Shown one piece after another: positions 46,508 to 57,770 of a DNA stretch of 64,000 bases. The position numbers and the translations under genes were made by a program. A model generated the notes under the pieces. That model saw only the letters and a list, made by a program, of their open reading frames with translations, did no database searches and was not told the origin of the DNA. The DNA is from Torreya grandis (taxonomy: Eukaryota > Streptophyta > Pinopsida > Cupressales > Taxaceae), in contig JARHVA010000006.1 of NCBI GenBank assembly GCA_037957365.1, forward strand, positions 10,354,501 through 10,418,500, given 5' to 3'. Positions within the stretch are counted from its first letter, which is position 1. Each line of letters starts with the position of its first letter.

Positions 46508-46512
46508 GATCT

Positions 46513-49500
46513 CTAGGGTCTATTCCTGTGTGCATGAGTCCTGAAACCTTGTATTTTGCCTATAATGACCAATTTAGTGATAAAACCTTAATCCTCCATG
46601 TAACTAGGGCATTTAGTTGGCATAAGCTGAAAAGTGTCTTTTTTAATAGGGTAGGCTAGATATCCTCAACACCCCATTGTGAAAAGAGTTGCTTATATAC
46701 CAATACTCTTAGAGGGATCAAACCTGATGTAGTTTTCCCCACCTAAATGTTGGTATAAGTGCAAGTGATACTAGTATGATAGTGGTCTTAAGTGCCTTGA
46801 ATGTGCTTGAGACTAAAAATCTGGGTAATTTGAGTTTAGGACTGGTGTAAAAGGTAGTATATAGAAGTAGGACATAATAGGGATTGATAACCTTCACTAT
46901 GCATAACTTGTTCTAAATTTGAATGTGTATTTTACATCTAATTCCCATCTAGTGGGTAAAGGGCTAAAATTCATGTATTTATATTGTTATGATGTTTATG
47001 AGGGTGATAAAAGATGTCTAGGCTGACTTTAGGAGTTTGTAGTTTTAAAAAGATATCTGTTTGAGAAATTAAGAGGCAAAGGAAATTAATGTCATTTTGG
47101 GGACACTAGCACCATGTGGCACTAGTGACCAACTAGTAAAACACTAGGCATGAAGGGATAAGATTAAGAAATGAACATCTGAGTTTGCTTTAGGGTTGAC
47201 TAGGGATGTTTGTGGCCCACATGAAGGATGGATAAGTGTGATAATAAGATCTAGGGCTAAGAAAAGGATAGGTAGTATCAAGTTGCACTTTTAACACTCA
47301 AATACCACTTTTAGTTGATTACATTTGCCCCCCCACCCCCCTTAATTCTATAAATGTAGTAAAGTGAAATGAATAAGATAAAGGAAAAAGAAGCATACCT
47401 GGACTTACCTGGGAGGTGAAGCCCGTGAAGTTGGGTCTGAGTATGTGAAGTATGCTCTAATGCATGTCCTATAAATGAAACATGCATAAATCAGTCCTTA
47501 CTTAAGAGATGTCAAAAGCAAAGGCTAAACTGAGTAAATAAGTAAAATTGAGTAAAAAGATAGGAAAGAGGAAAGGAATGAATGCACCTCACTGGGCATG
47601 TAAACCAATGCATAACCCTGGTGACAACCTATGTGTGTTGTATATATAGTGACTAATCATTGAATGACTTGGACTAAGTTGATAGCTTGCTCAATCCTCA
47701 TGTTTGGGTTGCTCAATAACTCAATCCAATTTTGACTCCATCATTGCCCACCCCTTTTTGGTGGATCATGCCCTGTGAATAACTTGGATTGGACTGTTGG
47801 TGTGTCTAACCCTCTCGTGTAGGTGGATCAAGAACTCAAGTATGCTATGCCTCCATCATTGACCACTCATGTATAGTATATATATCTAAAACTAAATTAT
47901 GTAAAGTAACTGTAAATGTCTAATTGAGTATATATAATCAGGTCATCAACTCTGTGACCACTCAGGTACATTAGGCAGCTCTGGGCCACTTAGGAATGCC
48001 AACCACTGTAGATGGAGTGAGGCATGAAATTGGTGTGCAACCTAGAATATGATTTAAGGTGTATATAAAGTAGAGATGGACATGTAATTTGTCATTCCAT
48101 CTGATTAGCTAGTTGTAAATGAGCATACTTAAATAATCTTTCATGCACATGCCCCCAAATTTGATATTTGAGCATATGGATTTTGGACTAAGTTATAATA
48201 AACTATATCTAGGTATCTAAATTGAATATGAAAATGATCATATCATGCATAATGCCCCCAATATGAGCAAATTGATTTGAATATGATCTGAACTAGTATG
48301 AATCTAAGTAAAAACTAAGTATAACTGATAAATTTGTAACTTAACCTATGCAAACCTATATTGTACCTATTGTACTTTTTTGGCCAATCTGGGTTTTCCT
48401 GAAACTAAGGCAAATGGACAACAGTGCCATGTCTTGGATAGTAGCACCATTTTTGGAAATGTGGCACTAGTGTCCCAATTTGGGTGTTAATGTCCTTCTG
48501 GTTCAATTTCTATATAACTATACTGCTTTTTGGGTCATTATTTTCCCACTGTGTTTACTTGAGTTTGGTTTTTATAATCAGAGCTTGTGTGCTAAGAAAT
48601 GTATTGTGAATGTAATATAGGACCCTGATCTTTGTGAAAAACCCTTGTGAATGCCTCCTCTTTTGAGGGAAATTGTTGAACCTGTGCAAGAACTGTCCTC
48701 AAAAGAAAAAAACTCTACAAAATGTGTGTTAGCCAGAGCATATATGATAACTACATAATAATCCAATATAATGTTCATACATAATATTGGAATGTAAGAT
48801 AATCTGAGCATAAGTATGTAATTTAAGATGTATGTCATGTCTAACATTCATAAGGGTGTCAAGATAGATATACTAATGTATGTAACAACAAATTTAAGTA
48901 ATAACTGGGTAGCTACCTAAGGAGATGGGTCATGATGTCCATCATGGCATCTAAGTAAGAAGGGTAGATGCATGAGGTCCCTCATGGCATCGAAAACTAG
49001 TGTGTGTAACAAATAAAGACAATTTTCATGGCCATGACACATATAAGAAAGCTTACATACAAAACACATGAGGCACACAAAGTAGGCCAAGGGGCATAAT
49101 ACAAATGACATGGGCACATATAACTAAATATGAGAAAACAAGACATACAAGGACATTTTCAAATGCCCACATATGCAATCAACAAGCAAGTTGACTTAGA
49201 TCCACATGGAAGGACATGTACAAATGTCTGCATACATAATTAATAAGGCACACAAAAGGACATGGGCACATGTCCAGAACATACACACTATCAGTATAAG
49301 TGGCGTAGAGCCAAAAACAATGGTATATTCAAATGCCCTTGAATAGAAGAAGCATAGATATATAATCGAGTATAATCTAGAAATGAAAGTTGTGTAGCTA
49401 GGAATTTGACATAGAGAGGAGGTTAGTCTTGTGTTAGTCTCATAAAATAAATGAAATGAACACACTAATATCCTAACACCTCTAGCATAGACACTAGGGA

Positions 49501-51360
49501 GAGCTTAGTAACAAAAACTAAATGAAAGCACAACAAAAACATAAAAATACACAATTCCTTTACCTTCCTTGGGAACTCCAAATGGCTTTGTTGAATGGTG
49601 TTCTTGGCTTGTGCATCAAGAAGTCCTTGATAATGGAGGTTGCTTGGCTCCTTCTCTCTTTGACACCATGGTTTGTGATTGTTTGGATTGATATTTGGGT
49701 ATTATAACATTACTTGCATGAGTCTTATGGAACAAATCCTACATAATAACTCTACAATGTCTAAGCTTAGAAATGAAGAGGTATGGCCTTGTATTTATAA
49801 CCTTAGGAATTAAGTCTCACCCAAGGTGAGTTAAGGTTGGGTTTAGGCTTGGAATGGGTTAAAATTAAACATAGATGTGTTAAAACTAGCTCTAGTTGAG
49901 TTAATAGTTGTCAAGTAATTATTATTTACAATTACCAGACATGACTCTCAAATTAGATATTTTATGATATTTTCAAAGAGCATAACAACTCATAAAGACA
50001 ATGATGAAAGGCTAGGATATTTTGAATTTTTGAATTTCTTTTTTTAGATATTCATTAATTACAAATGGACAATTCAATTAGACATTTAATATTGTTTAGT
50101 TTGGTAATTGATTTAGATTAGCATTTTATCTCTTTCAAGATTTGATTTGAGTGTGCAAGTGCCCCACTTAATAGGTCCATAGGCCAAATTGATAATTGTG
50201 ATGCCGCAAGGTGATTAGGGATGAATCTGTGAGAGGTTATTATTGCATATGATAGAATACCCCAATTAGATATGCCTCAACCTGATTATGAGATTTAATG
50301 AATGATGCACAAGCAAATTTGGGATGTTTAATGATTCTTCAGTTTAATTTATAATAGTTGGTAGGAATCAGTCTAAAGTCTAGTCGGAGGCTAGTTATGG
50401 CCAATTTTAAGTGTCTAAAAAAGTATGCATGAATATGTAATAGAAATCTATGTAAGATATAAGATGTACATATTTTGAGTCTAAAGTAGTAATAGCCAGC
50501 AAAAAATGTGAGTAAGAGTAACATGATCAATATCAAGATATAACAATTCTAAAGTTGGGATGTAGAGTATAAAATATAGAAGTTAAGAATAAAAAATGTG
50601 CATAGGGTGCCCCCAAGTGGGTGAATGTGTCAAGTAAAGATCCATGTATCAATGTAAATTCCCCTAGTGGGTAGATAATAGCAAATTTGGACCGGGGTAG
50701 TGGACCCGAGTCTTGTAAAAATTTGTAAGCACTTGACAAGAATAAGTGAAGCATGTATATATGTTAAAATCAACTATACTAAGATAACTAGCATATGTAG
50801 TGTTTGTAAAATATAAGAAATATAAACATATTTATGCATATAATCTATAATTTTGTGTTATTTGAGTAATTATTTGAATGTTTTTGTTTTTTTTGGCATA
50901 TTATATTGTTTTTGTATTTTTTGGATATAAGCTATGTACAAAGCACATGAAAATGAACTATGTACGTAAATCAAGAGAGAAGAAAAGTATGTCTAAGTAA
51001 ATGTTGTAAATAAATGAGATAATGTGCAATCAAAGTGAAATGTATTTATAGACCTAAGAGCACATCCATGGGATGTGGATAATCAAATGGTGGATCCGAT
51101 GTGAGGTTATCTAGTGTCGGATGCTGGATCTATCCAAACTCAAATAAGTCATCATCATCATGATCATCGTACTATTCTATATGTATCAATAGAGCCTTAT
51201 CCTTGGTGTTATTCTAGATTCTATGCATCTAAATAACATGTTGCTCTATTATGGAAGATGCCTCCCATGCAGTCCTAGGGTAAACCACATTAGACTGCAG
51301 GGTGTCTATATGAAACCTATGGTTCTTATCTATGCCATCATGTAAAATGTGAACCATGTG
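46513..51360. other. Long stretch without a recognisable gene
   Basis: All open frames are short (under 90 codons) and match nothing I know. I see repeated words (gtggcactagtg at 47117 and 48461; tgcccccaa at 48150, 48250 and 50590) and loosely repeated text around 49140-49290 (aaggacat...caaatgcc/caaatgtc...cat). A C run (47328-47341) is present. It probably consists of old transposon LTR or leader sequence related to F, but I cannot show it. Confidence 0.4.
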
Positions 51361-51369
51361 ACCCTAGTG

Positions 51370-51925
51370 ACTGAATGTCAAACATTTATCTGGTCAATCA
51401 ACTATGGCATCCATCACCTGTAACCATATATTACCAAATGTAACCTATAAATGAGTGCCCCTGCTCATGATAAAGAATAATATGTTGGCCACCTTGGGGC
51501 CACATGAAATTGGTAATGTGATATGTCCAATGGAATATTGATAATTTATAACGTGTTGTAGTTCATTTTCTTGATAGCTTATGTGATGTAAAAATGCCAA
51601 AGTGTAAGTATTAGGATCAAAATCCTCATCTATAACCACATTGGGAATGTATTTATTTGCAAAAAAAATCTAGATAGTCAATGAATCATTTTGTGAGTAT
51701 CTATGTCGATGACGACTCTTTCATGGTGCCCATATTTATAGAGGTGGAGGTTGTATGATCTGAATAGTGCCCTGAGCCTTGCATTTATTGAACTTATGAT
51801 GTAATGCTGAGCATGTATCAATATCATGTCTTATGAGTTTGTGAAAATGACAAAAGGGTTTATCTTCCCGTGGTGACAATCTGTTGATGGATCTATGATG
51901 AATTATGGGTAATACCATCAATCCT
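51370..51925 (-). pseudogene. Element F second gag-pro piece: zinc-finger-like and protease-like (relic)
   Basis: A frame at 51921-51736 contains LSPREDKPFCHFHKLIRHD and TCSALHHKFNKCKAQGTI, like the nucleocapsid region of Tat gag (CxFHxxxGHDTxxC). The next frame (51639-51445) reads IGHITLPISCGPKVANILFF and continues as GNIWLQVMDAIVD, like the second half of a gypsy protease. The start VVIDEDFDPNTYTLAFL could be a worn active site. It follows a first protease relic (F, 52440-57060, split by E) in the same direction, so the protease seems to be present twice. Function is long lost. Confidence 0.5.
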
Positions 51926-52059
51926 CTATCAAGTAATATCTATAGAACCTGGTGTAGTGTATCTTATGAACTCCTAACTTGAATCTGTATAATTAGGTCT
52001 ATATCTATAGATGTAACCAATGTACTTAATGAATGGAGGGATCTGTCACTAACTGTAAC

Positions 52060-52625
52060 TAAGTATGAGAACATGTAGCTATAAGATTATGTATTAGTGG
52101 TGTTGCCAGTGTAGGGAGAGGTATAAGTGCTTTAGAATCATCTCTATACTTTCTTGGGCTCACTAGTGTAAAACTTAATCCACATAAATAGTCATCAATG
52201 TCAATAGGTGTTGGATCATCCTCTATGGTGGGTATCAAAGTTATAGATGCATACTTCTTTTGAGTTAATAAGTAATGGTAATTATGCTGTGAGAATCTCA
52301 TCACCTGCTCTACGTAGGGATATCTATACTCTAGGAGGCTACTCTTCCATTATGGGTGAAGGTAACTATGCTAAAAGAAGATTTGGAGGGGGTATACCAA
52401 TAGTCTTGCTAGACTTCCTAACCTTATATGCATGCATCTACTCAATTGGAATCTTGTGAGGTGAGAAATCTATGAGAACATGAGGTATCCCATCTAAATA
52501 TGTAATCGGGGTAGGTTTGGTAGGTCTACGATATTTGAATGGTTGATTATATGCTAGATAAGTGTATAAGTATCCATCATGTAAAAACTTAATACATCTA
52601 TGCATAGTAGAGGGTACAACCTCCA
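52060..52625 (-). pseudogene. Element F protease end and downstream part (relic), left of element E
   Basis: The minus strand directly beside E reads EVVPSTMHRCIKFLHDG, the usual end of a Tat protease domain (compare IIPSTLHQYLKFPH in element X), then YRRPTKPTPITYLDGIPHVL and a run with stops. The five bases ctcca next to E are its target duplication. The first half of the domain is found on the other side of E. Confidence 0.8.
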
Positions 52626-53760
52626 TGTTGGGATATGAAACACCGAAAGCACACAATTGATTACCAAATACAAGCAACTTAATATGCGGAATTAACCAGA
52701 ATCAACAAGTAACTAGAACCCAGAAATAACACATGATATGAGAGACAATACACAACTTGTATTAAAACTCTTACATAAAAGAATACAATAAAGAAGATGC
52801 CACTTCTTCTTCACCACCTCTTCAGAGGCTTCCCACACCTCAAGTGAACAGTACTTCTTTCCTCAAAGCTCTCTCTCTTAGGTCCCAACACCCAACTCAA
52901 ACACTGAGTTGGTGTTCACCTTATACCCGTGCTCCACGCACACCACAAGTGCTCAACGTACTTCAAGTAGATCTCCCCTGAACCTGCAACAACCTGCACC
53001 TCAATAGACCTTACTTATGGAAGGATCTCCCTTGCCTTCCTCTTTGCTCTATCTGAGTACACACTTGTACTCCAAGTAGATCTTGCCTAATTCTGCTCCT
53101 TGTTGTGTTGTTGTCCTATCTGATCTTGCACACCTGCAAATCAACCTAGTTTTGCACACCTGTGAACCTTGACCTTGCACACACATACATCTGCATATCA
53201 GTGATCTTACTTACCATGTAGATCTCCTATAGAAGCCATGCTCACCTAATGACCAAGATCATACATACATGAAGAACCCTGCTGATTCTCCAATCCAGCA
53301 CCCACACTTGGCACTGTGGCACTAGGAGGAACACACCATTGCTCACCTCACACACAGAAGGAGCTTATAATATTACTCTCTTACTCCCTAGCACAAGTTT
53401 ACAATACAACCATGAGTCTATTATATAGATCTCATCCAAACAATAATTAGACACCTAATACAATAATTAGATCCACAGCTCTCAGTCTATAATTAGCTCT
53501 TGACATGCAAACACTTGGTTCATCAACTAACTACCCATAATATACTCGCAGTCAAACCACACAGGTGACTGACATCGGTCCCTGTCTGCTTGGGGGTCAC
53601 CGACGCCGACCGATCTCTGACCGACGCCAGTTGCTCTCCTGCCTTATCCTGTCGACGTCGGTTGGCCTGACTGACGCCGGTGTCTATGACACTCCAGCAA
53701 CTCCTCCAATGGCCTTCTCTATGTCTGCATCAGTGAAGCTTTTAGCTCCACAACCTAACA
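52626..53760 (-). repeat. Element E left (3') LTR with GACGTC array
   Basis: The array at 53567-53681 includes GACATCGGT, ACCGACGCCGACC, GACCGACGCCAGT, GTCGACGTCGGT and GACGCCGGT. The rest of the LTR has no similarity to D that I can see, except the end cagtgaagcttttagctcca, which D shares as ggtgaagcttttagctccaca. The polypurine tract (ctccaagtgggagat on the minus strand) follows at 53761. Confidence 0.95.
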
Positions 53761-54720
53761 ATCTCCCACTTGGAGATAAATAGCTGCACTGTATCTATCC
53801 CTGTACCCCGTCTAATCTATTTCCTAGTTTGTATCCCTCTTCAAGATCAACCCTGAAGACCACCCACCACACAACCTGTGGTGTACCTCCTGTCATTCGA
53901 GTACCCTGCCGCATCTGAACCTACAAAACCATGTAGTGAAGTCCTGACCCTGAATAACATGAATCCCTACTGCTGGTCCCTCTCAAATACCTGAGAACTC
54001 ACTTCTCTGAATTGGCTCCTAACTCTCTGATAGCTCCCACTGCTTGGGGAAACTCAGGCCTATCCTAGACCTCATGTGATTTCGGACACTACACTGTTCA
54101 GCCCTTAGTGTGCTTTGATTCTGCATCCTACATCTCACCAACACCTGATTCACATCAGCTCCCACTGGAAACCAAATCAACCTATGATCTCCATGTCTCT
54201 CATGCCAAAGAATTTTGCTGCTCCAAATTCTTCATAGCAAACCACTGAACTAATCTTACCCTTAGCTCAACAAAACCCTATATGTACAAACCTGCTAGCT
54301 AGCATACTATCCACATACAACAACAAAATGATGTTGCAATCATCATCCCCCTGGTAAGTCAAACCACAGTAGTTACCATGACATTGGCTAAAGTCATGCT
54401 TCATCCTCCACCTGTCAAAACCTGTACCACTGTCCTGCAGCTTCCTCAAGACCATATGCCTGGCCTTCCATCTCACATGTTCATTCTCTCTATTCTTCAA
54501 CTAAGGTATCCATTCATCTCTGTGCTTTCATACTGGTTGGCAACCCTAACAAATCTCCTGATTGGTTCTGCATCATATTCCTGCCATGCTCCCACCTATT
54601 TCTCGGATCCTTCCTGCTCTGCAGTAAGCAACGAGTGTAAAGAAGAGGAACAACGAATTTGAGGCCTACTTACATCTTCAGTCCTCCATATGGGTGTTTG
54701 AGACTCCTTGATAGCGTGCT
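53761..54720 (-). pseudogene. Element E reverse transcriptase and RNase H fragments
   Basis: Pieces matching D appear with deletions between them. The 54500-54267 frame has VRWKARHMVLRKLQD, then directly HDFSQCHGNYCGLTYQ and CNIILLLYVDSMLAS: about 90 residues between the KARLVVKG and FDRFM parts of D are missing, and the active site reads YVDS instead of YVDD. Near 53960-53880 the RNase H piece SLHGFVGSDAAGYSNDRR matches SLHGYVDSDMAGDLNGRR of D. The C-terminal third of RH is deleted. No function remains. Confidence 0.9.
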
Positions 54721-54742
54721 GTCCACCCAAAATTTGTTACAG

Positions 54743-54870
54743 TGACTGACCTCAGTCACCACACAGTCTGCATCCGACCGACGTCGATTCCCATGCGCCT
54801 ATTCCTGACTACCAACCTGTCGACGTCGGTCCTCGTGACCGACGTCGGTCTTATCTCCTGCCAACGTCAG
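54743..54870 (-). repeat. GACGTC array in internal region of E
   Basis: Copies include GACTGACCTCAGT, ACCGACGTCGATT, GTCGACGTCGGT, ACCGACGTCGGT and CCAACGTCAGT, at the place where D has its 21-bp array (between INT and RT). On the minus strand KTDVGHEDRRRQVG is coded. Confidence 0.88.
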
Positions 54871-55284
54871 TTTTCCTATGTTTCCTGTGAGTGATGACTT
54901 TTTACCCGCGAGCTCCTTTGAATCAAGTCCCATGTCCAAACTGCCTTGCTCAGAAGTATCCAGCCCCATCCACTGGTCTCTCTCTGCCATCTCCTCCAAG
55001 AACACCAAGGCTTTCCAGTTCTTAAACCTGTCAAATATATCTGTCTTCTGCTTAAGAACATGCATCTCCTTCCTGCTCATGTGACCAAGCCTACGAAGCC
55101 ATGTCTCCACAACAAAAGAAGAATCAGTAATATAAACAAGTAGATAAAGAGTACCTATTTTCTTACCACCAGCTAATTCAAGTGCATCCACTGTGAGAGT
55201 TCTCATGCATCTCTCATCACCCAACCTTTCTGAAGAAATTAGCCAAATCTCTAAACCTGGGACCTGCATGACCTCCTTCAACAC
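54799..55284 (-). pseudogene. Element E integrase-region remnant with internal deletions
   Basis: A 161-codon frame keeps LISSERLGDERCMRTLTVDA and LRRLGHMSRKEMHVLKQK (HHCC start), then jumps to TDIFDRFKNWKALV, which in D lies about 90 residues further on, and then to the region before the repeat (DSKELAGKKSSL, D: QNELAGKRNNHL). The catalytic core is almost entirely deleted. The frame remains open across both junctions. Confidence 0.9.
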
Positions 55285-55299
55285 CCATGTGCTGGCCGC

Positions 55300-55614
55300 C
55301 TATAATTTCAGCTTCACTTCCCCTTTGCCAATTCTTTGGCAAAGCTCACCAGCTCCTCTACCTGGGGCTGCATAGAAAGAGGCAACCGAATCTGTTATCA
55401 AAGATTCAACTTTATCCAAGAAACATACCAGAGCATTCTGTGCCACATCCCCTGTAACATCTGCTTCTTCAGTTCCTTCATGCTGATCTGCTACCAACCA
55501 ACAATCTTCTTTTACCTGCTCTTTCTTTCCAACGGACCGTTGGTGACCATCTGTGCTTTTCAACTCCTCCATTCTTAGCTTACTTTGATCTGCCATTGCT
55601 CTACTCCCACTCAA
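55300..55614 (-). pseudogene. Element E gag start fused to protease remnant
   Basis: The frame begins MADQSKLRMEEL, equal to the D gag start, then a deletion of more than 200 residues leads to the end of gag (KEDCWLVADQHEGTEEA; D has RDCWSKPKEEN then HEGKEEA). PR follows as ITDSVASFYAAPGR, where D has LDSGASLHATPN: the active-site Gly is replaced by Val. The frame reads through the gag-PR boundary, supporting that the stop at this place in D is a mutation. Confidence 0.9.
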
Positions 55615-55666
55615 TCAGAAACCCCTGAGAGTGACCTGTAATCAAACATAAAACCACTTCCTGCAA

Positions 55667-55683
55667 CCTTAGTTCTGATACCA
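55667..55683 (-). other. Element E primer binding site, initiator tRNA-Met
   Basis: The minus strand reads TGGTATCAGAACTAAGG two bases inside the 5' LTR. The first ten bases match the plant initiator tRNA-Met primer site; the next part has one change compared with D. Confidence 0.95.
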
Positions 55684-55685
55684 CG

Positions 55686-56817
55686 TGTTGGGATATGAAA
55701 CACCGAAAGCACACAATTGATTACCAAATATAAGCAACTTAATATGCGGAATTAACTAGAATCAACAAGTAACTAGAACCCAAAAATAACACATGATATG
55801 AGAGACAATACACTTGTATTAAAACTCTTACATAAAAGAATACAATAAAGAAGATGCCACTTCTTCTTCACCACCTCTTCAGAGGCTTCCCACACCTCAA
55901 GTGAACAGTACTTATTTCCTCAAAGCTCTCTCTCTTAGGTCCCAACACCCAACTCAAACACTGAGTTGGTGTTCACCTTATACCCGTGCTTCACGCACAC
56001 CACAAGTGCTCAACGTACTTCAAGTAGATCTCCCCTGAACCTGCAACAACCTACACCTCAATAGACCTTACTTATGGAAGGATCTCCCTTGCCTTCCTCT
56101 TTGCTCTATTTGAGTACACACCTGTACTCCAAGTAGATCCTGCCTGATTCTGCTCCCTGTTGTGTTACTATCCTATCTGATCTTGCACACCTGCAAATCA
56201 ACCTGGTTTTGCACACCTGTGAACCTTGACCTTGCACACACATACATCTGCATATCAGTGATCTTACTTACCATGTAGATCTCCTATAGAAGCCATGCTC
56301 ACCTGATGACCAAGATCATACATACATGAAGAACCCTGCTGATTCTCCAATCCAACACCCACAATTGGTACTGTGGCACTAGGAGGAACACACCATTGCT
56401 CACCTCACACACAGAAGGAGCTTATAATATTGCTCTCTTACTCCCTAGCACAAGTTTATAATATAACCATGAGTCTATTATATAGATCTCATCCAAACAA
56501 TAATTAGACACCTAATACAATAATTAGATCTACAGCTCTCAGTCTATAATTAGCTCTTGACATGCAAACACTTGGTTCATCAACCAACTGCCCGTAATAT
56601 ACTCGTAGTTGAAGCACATAGGCGATCGACGTCGGTCCCTGTCCGCCTGGGGGTCACCGACACCGGCTGATCTTTGACCGACGTTAGTTGCTCTCCTACC
56701 TTATCCTGTCGACGTCGGTTGGCCTGACCGACGCCGGTGTCTGTGACACTCCAACAACTCCTCCAATGGCCTTCTCCATGTCTGCATTAGTGAAGCTTTT
56801 AGCTCCATAACCTAACA
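55686..56817 (-). repeat. Element E right (5') LTR with GACGTC array
   Basis: The array at 56624-56738 has GATCGACGTCGGT, GACACCGGC, GACCGACGTTAGT, GTCGACGTCGGT and ACCGACGCCGGT. Compared with the left LTR, the array and its immediate flank contain a large share of all differences, mostly C/T and G/A, as expected from decay of methylated cytosines. Confidence 0.95.
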
Positions 56818-57770
56818 CTCCATAGCATGTATCCAAGGTCTCTCAAGTAATAAGTTGTAGTGAAAATGATTAGGCATCACCTAAAAGTGTGTAGCTAAGT
56901 TTTTTGGCACTACCATAATGTCAATGTAATAGATCCCAATGTCTATCTAGGAATGTCATCAAAACCTCTAATATTCTTGTCTTCTGAATAGATGCTACAT
57001 CAACCCCCATAGTATGTATAAATGTGATATTGCATATATTAAGTCTTGAACCACTATGAATTAGAACTTATTTTAATAGTAGTGGTATTGATTTGTGCTT
57101 GAATGAAAAACATTAAATTCTGAGCAATAACTGATCGTGATGGAAAATACTCATTGGAAAAAGATATAACATCCTCAATATCCTTGATAGTGTTCATGAT
57201 AGATGCAAAGTAAGTTGGCTATGTGTCATGAGGCAAATATGTATGATTGAGTGTTTGAAATAGAATATATTTGAAAATAGTTTCCTTTTGAAGTAATTCC
57301 AATATGGATATCTTGGTTGGTGTATTCCTTAACTGATCCACAATGTTAAATGGTCTTTGTTGATATATAGGTCTCGTTGTATTGTGCTGGGGATGAGGAG
57401 GGATGGTAGGATTATGTTATTCTTGTATAGGTTGAGGAGGCACCCTATTCTATCTAGTAACAATTCAAATCGCAGGATCTACTATTTATTGAGGGTGAGT
57501 AGTAGAGGCAGGATGGAAGCATAAATAATCAATTGGTCTAGGTAAAGGTGGAATAAAAGGAGTATTTTGAACCCTCTATCGTTGAGCAGTAACCAGAGGT
57601 AACCCAAAGAGAGCCATGTAATAACGATCCTCAGAAGAATGAGACTCACAAAAGGGAAGACCAATGTGTGAAATAATGTTAGTTATGACATGATCCATGA
57701 GAGAAGTGACATGCATGTGCATTTTTCTACTAATGGTTATGTTGACCATTTTAACCACATATCAAAATGG
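56818..57770 (-). pseudogene. Element F pre-protease and protease start (relic), right of element E
   Basis: Minus-strand text: FNIVDQLRNTPTKISILELL near 57350, the Tat-type segment before the protease (compare TPTQISLMDIL in X). Then YLPHDT, VISFSNEYFPS, and in changed frames IRGFDDIPR, LGSITLTL and YYLRDLGYMLW, i.e. worn versions of the protease body up to the LLGRPW box. The frame continues on the far side of E as EVVPSTMHRC. An upstream frame (57758-57576) starts MVKMVNITISRKMHMHVT and is not recognised. Confidence 0.75.

Larger units (their letters stand above)
52626..56817 (-). mobile_element. Element E: deletion-derivative Ty1/copia element, minus strand
   Basis: LTRs of 1135 and 1132 bp start TGTTGGGATATG and end CCTAACA; flanks carry a perfect ctcca duplication (52621-52625 and 56818-56822). 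The internal part is only 1925 bp versus 4247 bp in D. It keeps primer site, start of gag, pieces of PR, INT, RT and RH and the polypurine tract, with several separate internal deletions. It cannot make its own proteins. LTRs differ at about 50 positions by eye (about 95-96% identical), many inside the CG-rich array. It is related to D in coding text and in termini. Confidence 0.97.

Noticed and set aside
48578..49465. Several minus-strand frames of 66-89 codons (for example MPMSFVLCPLAYFVCLMC)
   Set aside because: Hydrophobic composition from AT-rich DNA, no conserved motif, no supporting context.
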